From positions 1 to 9,208 of the forward strand of contig JAHZEE010000042.1 in NCBI GenBank assembly GCA_019421975.1: 9,208 bases of DNA, read 5' to 3'. Made by a program: the position numbers and the translations under genes. Of this stretch, positions 1-5,538 are shown in pieces; the stretch's first letter is position 1, and each line of letters opens with the position of its first letter. The notes below the pieces were generated by a model, which was given only the letters and a program-made list of their open reading frames with translations, had not been told where the DNA came from and did not search any database. This DNA is from Clostridiales bacterium (GTDB lineage: Bacteria; Bacillota; Clostridia; Oscillospirales; Oscillospiraceae).

Positions 1-989
1 AGCCGGAGGTTGATCTCCTCTGGCTGCAGCAGGGGCTTTTCCATCCACGAGCGCAGCATCCGCGCGCCCATGGCGGTCTTGGTCTGATCCAGCACCCAGA
101 GCAGGCTGCCGCGCCGCTCCTTGGCGCGGAGCGTCTCGGTCAGCTCCAGATTGCGCCGGGCCGTCAGGTCCAGCTCCATGAACCGGCCGGCGCTGTAAAA
201 TTCCACCGCCCGGATGTGCCCCAAATCGGCCTTCTGAACCTCCCGCAGAGCGGTGAGCAGTGCGCCCAGCGCCCGCACCGTGCAGGGATAGGCGGCAAGA
301 CCCAGCGCCGCCGGCGTCTGGCCAAACTGCCCTTCCACCACCGCGGCCGCGGCGTCCGGGACAAACAGGGAGTCCTCCCCGTGGTCGATGCAGCAGCCCA
401 GCCGCTCGGTCAGCGCCTGCTGCAGCGGGGCGCTGTGGCAGGCGCCGCCGCCCAGCAGAATCTCACTGGGCGCAAAGCGGCCGATCTCGTTGATGGCGTG
501 CTCGTCTGCCTCCGCACCGGTGGTGACGGTGGCATAGCAGGCGCCGGTGGACACATCGCAAAAGCAGATGCCCCACACACCGCCGTCCTCCAGCGCGCAG
601 GCAAAGTAGTTGTTCTTGCGCTCGTCCAGCATGGAGCTCTCGGTGACGGTGCCGGGGGTGACGACGCGGATCACCTCGCGCTTGACCAGCCCCTTGGCCA
701 GCGCCGGGTCCTCCATCTGCTCACAGATGGCGACCTTGTAGCCCTTGGAGACCAGACGGGCAATATAGCTGTCCGAGGAGTGATAGGGAACGCCGCACAT
801 GGGGATACGGTCCTCGGCGTCCTTGGAGCGGTCGCGGGTGGTGAGCGTCAGATCCAGCTCCCGCGAGGCGATCCGGGCGTCCTCGGCGAACATCTCATAG
901 AAGTCACCCAGCCGGAAGAATAAAAGACAGTCCGGATTCTGCTGCTTGACTTCCATATACTGTTTCATCATTGGGGTCATGACAGGCAT
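1..989 (-). CDS. mutS: DNA mismatch repair ATPase MutS, N-terminal part (cut by left edge)
   Basis: MutS binds mismatches and small loops in newly copied DNA as a clamp and recruits MutL. The 329 codons visible are the N-terminal part of a protein usually around 850–870 residues long, so the ATPase domain lies outside the window. Residues 24–34 read FFRLGDFYEMF and contain the F-Y-E mismatch-reading motif (F30, Y31, E32). CGVPYHS and KVAICEQMEDP follow in domain I, then a connector domain. The lever domain starts with MELD..ARRNLEL, and GARMLRSWMEKPL leads to the edge. The ATG at 989 is preceded by AGGAGG ten bases upstream; an ATG three codons later is a weaker alternative. The gene begins 34 bp after the miaB stop and has no promoter of its own that I can see, so it is probably co-transcribed with miaB. 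The frame is intact to base 3. Identity is near certain. Confidence 0.97.
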   Translation of the reverse strand, partial: MPVMTPMMKQYMEVKQQNPDCLLFFRLGDFYEMFAEDARIASRELDLTLTTRDRSKDAEDRIPMCGVPYHSSDSYIARLVSKGYKVAICEQMEDPALAKGLVKREVIRVVTPGTVTESSMLDERKNNYFACALEDGGVWGICFCDVSTGACYATVTTGAEADEHAINEIGRFAPSEILLGGGACHSAPLQQALTERLGCCIDHGEDSLFVPDAAAAVVEGQFGQTPAALGLAAYPCTVRALGALLTALREVQKADLGHIRAVEFYSAGRFMELDLTARRNLELTETLRAKERRGSLLWVLDQTKTAMGARMLRSWMEKPLLQPEEINLR

Positions 990-1023
990 GGTTCAGGCTC
1001 CTCCTGTTTTGAATTTCGGCGGC

Positions 1024-2388
1024 TCAGACGCAGGTGCCGGTGAGCGACCAGGTGGTCGCGTCGGTGATGGCGATGGGACGGAACTGGCCGATCAGGCCCT
1101 CGTCGCCGGTCAGGCGCACCAGACGGCCGCCCTCGGTCCGGGCTGTGAGGAAGCTGCCGTCCCGGCCATCGATCAGGCAGCGCAGCACCTTGCCCACATC
1201 GGCCCGGCGCAGCGCCGCGGAGATCTCATTCTGCCGCGCCGGCATGGGGTCCGGCAGGCTGGCGGCCGGCGTCCCGCGCCGGGGGGAAAAGAGGAAGGTG
1301 AACAGCGCGTCGTATTCCACTGTGTTCACCAGCTCCAGGGTCTTTTCAAAGTCCGCATCTGTCTCGCCGGGAAAGCCGACGATCACATCGGAGGTGAGCA
1401 CCAGATCCGGCATGACCGATTTGGCATAGGCGATGAGCTCCAGATAGGACGCGGCCGTATAGCGGCGGTTCATGGCGGCCAGAATCCGGTCGCTGCCGGA
1501 TTGGAACGGCAGGTGCAGATGCTTGGCGATCTTTGGATGGGAGGCCATCACATCCAGAAGCTTCCTGGAGGCGTCCTTGGGATGGCTGGTCATAAACCGG
1601 ACCAGAAAATCACCCTCCAGCTCGGCGATCTGGCCGAGCAGGTCTGCAAAGTCGATGGGCGTCTGCAATCCGCGGCCATAGGAGTTCACATTTTGTCCCA
1701 GCAGGGTGATGTCGCGGTAACCCGCCGCGATGAGTGAGCGGACCTCGGAGAGAATTTCCTCCGGCTCGCGACTACGCTCCCGGCCGCGGACATAGGGGAC
1801 AATGCAGTAAGAGCAAAAGTTGTTGCAGCCATACATGATGGAGACCCAGGCCTTCAAAGAATTCTGCCGCACCTGGGGGATGCCCTCGGCAATGGAGCCG
1901 GCCTCGTCGGCGATGGCAAACACCCGGTCGCCGGACTGCAGCACCCGCCACAGCAGCGAGGGAAACTGCCACAGGTGGTGGGGAGAGAACACCCCGTCCA
2001 CATGGCGGTAGCTGGCGCGGATTTTGTCGGTCACATGGGGCTCGCCCATCATGCAGCCGCAGAGGAAGATCCGCTGCGCGGGATGGCGGCGCTTGGTGTG
2101 CACCAGCGCGCCCACATTGCCCAGCACCCGCTGCTCGGCGTGCTCGCGGATGGCGCAGGTGTTGATGACCACCAGGTCGGCGCCCTCCTCCTGAGAAGCC
2201 GCAGCGTATCCCGCCAGCTGCAGCATGCCGCGGATGCGCTCGGAGTCCGCCTCGTTCTGCTGACAGCCGTAGGTGTCTACAAAGGCGGTGGGCGTTTTTC
2301 CGCTTGCGCGCCAATATTCATGAATTTGCTGGCAATATGCGTTCTGCTCCGCCAACTGGGCGGGGGAGATGTGGGTGGTCTGCTCCAA
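1024..2388 (-). CDS. miaB: tRNA-2-methylthio-N6-dimethylallyladenosine synthase MiaB
   Basis: MiaB is a radical-SAM methylthiotransferase that adds a methylthio group to i6A37 of tRNAs reading UNN codons. From a TTG start the protein has 454 residues. The N-terminal UPF0004 domain shows DTYGCQQNEADSE (C42), NTCAIREHA (C78) and LCGCMM (C112), the three cysteines that hold the auxiliary Fe-S cluster. The radical-SAM motif YGCNNFCSYC gives C188, C192 and C195. A TRAM-like domain ends the protein at about 385–450. The open frame extends upstream to an ATG at 2466, but that codon has no ribosome site and lies upstream of a clear promoter (-10 at 2423–2428). The TTG at 2388 has GGAGG seven bases before it. 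The linker between PDPMPA and RQNEIS looks about 14 residues shorter than I expect for the family. mutS follows 34 bp downstream. Identity is very secure; the start is well supported. Confidence 0.96.
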   Translation of the reverse strand: MEQTTHISPAQLAEQNAYCQQIHEYWRASGKTPTAFVDTYGCQQNEADSERIRGMLQLAGYAAASQEEGADLVVINTCAIREHAEQRVLGNVGALVHTKRRHPAQRIFLCGCMMGEPHVTDKIRASYRHVDGVFSPHHLWQFPSLLWRVLQSGDRVFAIADEAGSIAEGIPQVRQNSLKAWVSIMYGCNNFCSYCIVPYVRGRERSREPEEILSEVRSLIAAGYRDITLLGQNVNSYGRGLQTPIDFADLLGQIAELEGDFLVRFMTSHPKDASRKLLDVMASHPKIAKHLHLPFQSGSDRILAAMNRRYTAASYLELIAYAKSVMPDLVLTSDVIVGFPGETDADFEKTLELVNTVEYDALFTFLFSPRRGTPAASLPDPMPARQNEISAALRRADVGKVLRCLIDGRDGSFLTARTEGGRLVRLTGDEGLIGQFRPIAITDATTWSLTGTCV

Positions 2389-2400
2389 GACGGTACCTCC
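2386..2400 (-). promoter_or_regulatory. Ribosome binding site and TTG start of miaB
   Basis: On the minus strand GGAGG (2396–2400) is followed by a 7-base spacer and TTG (2386–2388). This is the only well-placed ribosome site near the N-terminus of the MiaB frame. It fixes the start, because the longer ATG alternative would lie outside the transcript from the promoter just upstream. Confidence 0.85.
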
Positions 2401-2422
2401 GAGAATCAATTTCAGATAGATT

Positions 2423-2451
2423 ATTTTATCATTTTTTGTCACTGTTTTCAA
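2423..2451 (-). promoter_or_regulatory. Sigma-A-type promoter of miaB–mutS
   Basis: On the minus strand TTGAAA (2446–2451) and TAAAAT (2423–2428) are separated by 17 bp, with TGA directly before the -10 (extended -10 element). Transcription would start near 2416, about 28 bases before the TTG start of miaB. Seen directly in sequence; activity is inferred. Confidence 0.8.
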
Positions 2452-2486
2452 GAAAGTTTCCAGCATTTTTCGGAAACAGTGAGACA

Positions 2487-2519
2487 GGGCGGCGGGGGCC
2501 GCCCCTCCGCCGCTAGGGG
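2487..2519. repeat. GC-rich overlapping palindromes
   Basis: GGGCGGC (2487–2493) can pair with GCCGCCC (2498–2504) around a four-G loop. The overlapping CCCCT (2502–2506) can pair with AGGGG (2515–2519), so the two stems compete. No T-run follows on either strand. This may be a further, different class of intergenic palindromic element. It lies about 36 bp upstream of the miaB -35 box. Confidence 0.45.
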
Positions 2520-2540
2520 AGGATTTGGGTGGCGCAAATA

Positions 2541-2588
2541 AAAAGGCTCCCCTGGAGGGGAGCTGGCCGCGAAGCGGACTGAGAGGTG
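2541..2588 (+). repeat. Two-hairpin palindromic repeat, unit A
   Basis: Unit A has hairpin 1, GCTCCCC–TGGA–GGGGAGC (2546–2563), then hairpin 2, CCGC–GAA–GCGG (2567–2577), then the tail GACTGAGAGGTG. The arrangement and most bases match unit B on the opposite strand. The hairpin 2 bases differ while its pairing is kept. This resembles REP/BIME-type elements of other bacteria and matches intergenic palindromes I associate with Oscillospirales genomes; the latter is memory, not a search. Confidence 0.8.
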
Positions 2589-2594
2589 TCGATC

Positions 2595-2687
2595 TCCCAT
2601 CTGGGATGTATACGCCTCCGCCGGGCGGGCCACTGTCATGCGCACAATCACATTGTTAAAGCCTGTCCGTTTGATCTCAAATCCCAT
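2595..2687 (-). pseudogene. Possible coding relic fused into repeat unit A
   Basis: On the minus strand an ATG at 2687 opens a 79-codon frame. Its first 31 residues have a natural-looking protein composition (MGFEIKRTGFNNVIVRM, then ARPAEAYTSQMGD). The remainder is a translation of repeat unit A and the GC-rich palindromes. There is no ribosome site before the ATG, and the frame is also open upstream of it. I do not recognise the protein. It could be the remains of a gene interrupted by the repeat, or simply part of a larger repeated element. Low confidence. Confidence 0.15.
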
Positions 2688-2773
2688 ACAGTAAATCAGG
2701 CGAAGACTGTATTGACTGCGCAGAATGGGGGAGGCGGTTGGCGGGTGTTGGGGATGGCACTTTAAAGATGGCG

Positions 2774-2804
2774 AGGCCCACCTGCTTTCACAGCAGGTGG
2801 GCCT
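2774..2804. terminator. Perfect 12-bp stem-loop, possible deoB terminator
   Basis: AGGCCCACCTGC (2774–2785) pairs perfectly with GCAGGTGGGCCT (2793–2804) around a 7-base loop. It lies about 215 bp beyond the deoB stop on the minus strand. Neither side has a proper T-run: the plus side reads TGTTGATT and the minus side CGCCATCTTT. It is a strong hairpin, but its role as a terminator is only a guess. Confidence 0.35.
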
Positions 2805-2827
2805 TGTTGATTACGATGGTGCGGCAA

Positions 2828-2875
2828 CACCTCTCAGTCGGCTGCCGCCGACAGCTCCCCTCAAGGGGAGCCTTT
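2828..2875 (-). repeat. Two-hairpin palindromic repeat, unit B (inverted)
   Basis: On the minus strand this reads AAAGGCTCCCC–TTGA–GGGGAGC (hairpin 1), then GTCGGC–GGCA–GCCGAC (hairpin 2), then TGAGAGGTG. It has the same layout as unit A in the opposite orientation. Hairpin 2 carries different bases but remains a perfect stem, which suggests that pairing is conserved rather than sequence. Confidence 0.82.
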
Positions 2876-2895
2876 CCGACTGCGGAGCGCCCCCG

Positions 2896-2947
2896 TAAGC
2901 CTCCCCTTGAGGGGAGGTGGCATGGCGTCAGCCATGGCGGAGAGGTG
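2896..2947 (+). repeat. Two-hairpin palindromic repeat, unit C (variant)
   Basis: Hairpin 1 is CCTCCCC–TTGA–GGGGAGG (2900–2917). Hairpin 2 is CATGGC–GTCA–GCCATG (2921–2936). The tail is GAGAGGTG (2940–2947). The outer bases of hairpin 1 and all of hairpin 2 differ from unit B, yet the architecture and tail are the same. Units B and C lie 20 bp apart in inverted orientation, so together they can form a larger fold-back. Confidence 0.8.
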
Positions 2948-2972
2948 GCCGCACCGCGCTCCCCATACCGGA

Positions 2973-2998
2973 CATCTCTCCATCAGCTATCGCTGACA
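2973..2998 (-). repeat. Truncated palindromic repeat, unit D (half unit)
   Basis: On the minus strand TCAGC–GATA–GCTGA (2983–2996) is followed by GAGAGATG (2973–2980). This corresponds to hairpin 2 plus a tail differing by one base from GAGAGGTG. Hairpin 1 is absent; GC-rich sequence and the end of deoB lie where it would be. It is probably a decayed or partial copy. Confidence 0.5.
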
Positions 2999-3018
2999 GC
3001 CACGCCGCCGCGGCCAGA

Positions 3019-4182
3019 TCAAAAAATGCTTTTCCCGTGTGCCGGGGCCGGGGCGCCGAGGGCTTTTAGAATGGTCGCGCCGAGATCTGCGAAAGAGGGC
3101 CGTGTGCCGATGGCCTGCGGGGTGATGTCCCTATGCCACAACAGCGCGGGAATGTACTCGCGGGTGTGGTCGGAACCGTGGTAGGTGGGATCACAGCCGT
3201 GATCGGCAGTGAGCACCAGCATGCCATCCTGCTCGGCCAGCGCCTGCAAAATGGCGGGCAGGGCCCGGTCCACCTCCTCCAGCCCGGCGGCATAGCCGTC
3301 GGGGTTGCGCCGGTGGCCCCACTGCTGGTCGAAGTCCAGAATATTGCAGAAAATAAAGCCGTCCTGGTGCCGAGCGGCCTCCAGGGCGCGGGCCAGGCCG
3401 TCGGCGTTGCTCTTGGTCTTGACCGTGGTGTCAAAGCCGCGGCCGACAAAAATATCATAGGGCTTTCCAATGGAGTGGGTGGGAATGCCGGCCGCGTGCA
3501 GCAGCTCCACATCCGTCTGGTAGGGCGGAAGCGTGGCATAGTCGTGGCGGTTGGCGGTGCGGGTGTAGTTGCCGGGGGTCCCCACAAACGGACGGGCGAT
3601 CACGCGGCCCATTCCCAGATTCATCTCGTCGAACATCCTGCGGGCGATGGTGCACAGCTCGTAGAGCCGCTCCAGCGGGATCACCTGCTCGTGGGCGGCA
3701 ATCTGGAACACACTGTCAGCCGAGGGGTAGACGATGGGCCAGCCCGTTCGCTCGTGTTCCGGCCCGAGCTCGGCGATGATCTGGGTGCCGGATTCCGCGC
3801 GGTTGCCCAGCACGCCGCCGACGCCGGTGCGGCGGATGAATTCCTGGATGATCTCCGGCGGAAAGCCGTCGGGGAAGGTCAAAAACGGCCGCTCGGTGAT
3901 GACGCCCATAATCTCCCAGTGGCCGACGATGGAGTCCTTGCCGCGGGAGGCGGAGGCGCAGCGGCCGTAGGCGGCCAGCGGCTGCTCCCCCTGATAAAAT
4001 GGCTCCAGGCCCTCGATGGAGCGGAGCCCCAGTTTGCGGAGGTTCGGAATCTGCAGATCGGGGTGCGTCTGCAGCACATGGGGGATGGTCGCCGCGCCGG
4101 CGGAGTCGTATTGATCGGCGTCGGGCAGCGCGCCGACGCCGGCAGAGTCCAAGAGCATCAGTAAGACTTTACGGACTTGCAT
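3019..4182 (-). CDS. deoB: Phosphopentomutase DeoB
   Basis: DeoB interconverts ribose-1-phosphate / deoxyribose-1-phosphate and the 5-phosphates, linking nucleoside breakdown to central carbon metabolism in the cytosol. The 387 residues match the usual length of about 390. Alkaline-phosphatase-superfamily metal ligands line up with Bacillus cereus DeoB: D12 (LDSAGVGALPDA), D275 and H280 (DFDQQWGH), D317 and H318 (TADHG), and H329 (SDHTREY). The phosphorylated residue, Thr85 in B. cereus (GKDT), is Ser84 here (GKDSIVGHWEIMG). That is a chemically conservative change. The frame is open to an ATG at 4224, but the ATG at 4182 has GAGGAG eight bases before it and lies downstream of a clear promoter, whereas 4224 falls at the promoter itself. 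No pdp, punA or other nucleoside gene is adjacent, so it appears to be a single-gene transcript. Identity is very secure. Confidence 0.96.
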   Translation of the reverse strand: MQVRKVLLMLLDSAGVGALPDADQYDSAGAATIPHVLQTHPDLQIPNLRKLGLRSIEGLEPFYQGEQPLAAYGRCASASRGKDSIVGHWEIMGVITERPFLTFPDGFPPEIIQEFIRRTGVGGVLGNRAESGTQIIAELGPEHERTGWPIVYPSADSVFQIAAHEQVIPLERLYELCTIARRMFDEMNLGMGRVIARPFVGTPGNYTRTANRHDYATLPPYQTDVELLHAAGIPTHSIGKPYDIFVGRGFDTTVKTKSNADGLARALEAARHQDGFIFCNILDFDQQWGHRRNPDGYAAGLEEVDRALPAILQALAEQDGMLVLTADHGCDPTYHGSDHTREYIPALLWHRDITPQAIGTRPSFADLGATILKALGAPAPAHGKSIF

Positions 4183-4224
4183 ACAAATTGCTCCTCTCAG
4201 TTCCGTTTTGATACAGTTTACCAT

Positions 4225-4252
4225 ATTATATCAGATGTTTGTGTATTTTCAA
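4225..4252 (-). promoter_or_regulatory. Sigma-A-type promoter of deoB
   Basis: On the minus strand TTGAAA (4247–4252) and a perfect TATAAT (4225–4230) are 16 bp apart, with TGA before the -10. Transcription would start near 4218, about 36 bases upstream of the deoB ATG. The two divergent -35 boxes are 26 bp apart. Confidence 0.82.
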
Positions 4253-4278
4253 TGAATTTCACAGGCGCCCCAAAAGCG

Positions 4279-4307
4279 TTGAATTTGTCCGGCGGCTGTG
4301 GTATACT
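4279..4307 (+). promoter_or_regulatory. Sigma-A-type promoter of the parvulin–lipid kinase pair
   Basis: TTGAAT (4279–4284) and TATACT (4302–4307) are separated by 17 bp, with TGG before the -10 (extended -10). The expected start near 4314 leaves a leader of about 27 bases before the ATG at 4341. It fires away from the deoB promoter. Confidence 0.82.
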
Positions 4308-4340
4308 TTAGAAAAAATTAACGGGAGTGGTTTGTCATTT

Positions 4341-5495
4341 ATGAAAAAAAATACCAATGAGAAATTTCTGAAAGGAGCCTGGCGCATTCCTGCCTGGCAG
4401 GCAGCCGCTGCGGTTGTCCTTTTTCTGGCAGCTGTGGCGGCCGGGGCACTGGGCAGCAGCAGGCAGGTAAAGGATCCGGAGATGGCCCAGGTGGTGATGC
4501 GCCTGGCAGACCGGGCGCTGACCAACCAGGACCTTGCCTACTATTTTTGGACGGAGTACTATTATGCCCTGGGCAGCGGCGCGGCAATCGACACTGCAGT
4601 GGCGCTCGACGCACAGCAGTATGACCAGACGCGGACCTGGGAACAGTATCTGTTGGAAAATGTCGAGCAGACGATGGTCCAGACACTGACGCTGGCAGAG
4701 CAGGCGGAGGCAGCGCAATTCCAGCTGCCCGCGTCTCAGCAGGCAGAGCTGGAGCAGCTGCCCGAGATTCTGGAGCAGAGCGCCATATCCTACGGCTATA
4801 CGGATGAGGCCGGCGCGGCGGAGATTGAGACCTATTTAAGCCAGAGCTATGGCGCGGGTGTGGATGAGGCGTCGTTTGTGCAGTTTATGGAAGACTCCTA
4901 CCTGGCGGCGGCATATGCGGAGGCGCTGTACGACCAGACGACCTTCTCTGACGAAGAGGTGGCGTCCTATTATGAGGCCTTTGCAGATGATTATATGCTC
5001 CAGGGCGTCCTGCAGACGGAGGACCGGGCTGTGCAGATCCGGGATATTCTGATTGTGCCCCAGAGCACCCAGCAGGAGGACTGGGATGCGGCCAGACAGA
5101 CGGCAGACCAGCTGCTTCAGATTTGGCAGCAGGAGGGCGCCACGGAGGAGGTCTTTGCCTCGCTTGCCATGGCCAATTCCATGGACTCCGACAATGCGCC
5201 TTCGGGCGGGCTGCGGGCGTTTTTGAATCAGGAGGGGGTGGACACGGCCATTGCCGGCTGGAGCTTTGATCCATCTCGCGCGCCGGGTGACACCACGGTG
5301 CTGCAGGCCGCTGACGGATACCATGTCCTGTATTTCTGCAGCATCAGCGACCATCCCTACTGGTATGAGCGGGCGCTGGATGATCTGCGCTATGAATCCT
5401 ATGTGAGCACGCTGCGCCAGCTCGTGGAGCAGGCGGAGTACACCTTTTATCCGCAGCGGGTTGTCCTGCATACACCCGGCAGCTTGAGCGCGTGA
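4341..5495 (+). CDS. Membrane-anchored parvulin-like (SurA/PrsA-type) foldase
   Basis: This 384-residue protein has a short basic N-terminus, one hydrophobic segment at about 16–38 and no lipobox cysteine, so it should be anchored by an uncleaved signal rather than as a PrsA lipoprotein. Residues about 42–200 are helical, Gln/Glu/Ala-rich and SurA-N-like. A PpiC/parvulin-type domain covers about 221–325: RDILIVP, then FASLAMANSMDSDNAPSGG, then GYHVLYF. Parvulins help exported proteins fold outside the membrane. The His usually found at the start of the domain (R-H-I-L) is Asp225 here, while the later one, H318, is kept, so rotamase activity is uncertain. The ATG at 4341 was chosen over an upstream in-frame ATG at 4239, which precedes the promoter. 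The ribosome site is modest (GGGAG, 13 bases upstream). The lipid kinase gene follows after 43 bp, probably in the same transcript. Confidence 0.82.
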   Translation: MKKNTNEKFLKGAWRIPAWQAAAAVVLFLAAVAAGALGSSRQVKDPEMAQVVMRLADRALTNQDLAYYFWTEYYYALGSGAAIDTAVALDAQQYDQTRTWEQYLLENVEQTMVQTLTLAEQAEAAQFQLPASQQAELEQLPEILEQSAISYGYTDEAGAAEIETYLSQSYGAGVDEASFVQFMEDSYLAAAYAEALYDQTTFSDEEVASYYEAFADDYMLQGVLQTEDRAVQIRDILIVPQSTQQEDWDAARQTADQLLQIWQQEGATEEVFASLAMANSMDSDNAPSGGLRAFLNQEGVDTAIAGWSFDPSRAPGDTTVLQAADGYHVLYFCSISDHPYWYERALDDLRYESYVSTLRQLVEQAEYTFYPQRVVLHTPGSLSA

Positions 5496-5538
5496 GGAGC
5501 GGCAATTGACACAGCGAAACAAAGATAGGGGAGATTGT

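Larger units (their letters stand above)
2452..3018. other. 570-bp intergenic stretch rich in palindromic repeats
   Basis: Between the miaB promoter and the end of deoB I find no convincing gene. The stretch holds GC-rich palindromes at 2487–2519, repeat unit A (2541–2588), a coding-like fragment (about 2595–2687), a perfect 12-bp stem-loop (2774–2804), and repeat units B, C and D (2828–2998). The part between about 2690 and 2770 shows nothing I can name. Open frames crossing the stretch start without ribosome sites and run through the repeats or antisense to deoB. Confidence 0.7.

Noticed and set aside
216..923. Plus-strand open frame of 235 codons opposite mutS
   Set aside because: Shadow of mutS, whose own frame is continuous and carries the family motifs.
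946..1737. Plus-strand open frame of 263 codons opposite miaB
   Set aside because: Shadow of miaB with no ribosome site and no recognisable domains.
2433..2445. Shared string TTTTTTGTCACTG near 2433 and 6527 (similar near 7072)
   Set aside because: Contexts are unrelated (miaB promoter spacer, terminator T-run plus stop, coding sequence); most likely chance in T-rich spots.
2541..2998. Repeat cluster considered as a CRISPR array
   Set aside because: Units lie in both orientations, are internally palindromic, differ in sequence and are unevenly spaced; there are no cas genes.
2738..3184. Plus-strand open frame of 148 codons through the repeats into deoB
   Set aside because: Composed of the stem-loop, repeat units B–D and antisense deoB; composition is not protein-like.
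3133..4164. Plus-strand open frame of 343 codons opposite deoB
   Set aside because: Antisense shadow of a secure deoB gene in GC-rich DNA; low-complexity Gly/Ala/Val/Arg composition, no family features.
4239..4340. N-terminal extension of the parvulin-like protein from ATG 4239
   Set aside because: It would place the start upstream of the -35 box at 4279; ATG 4341 gives a normal signal-anchor N-terminus.
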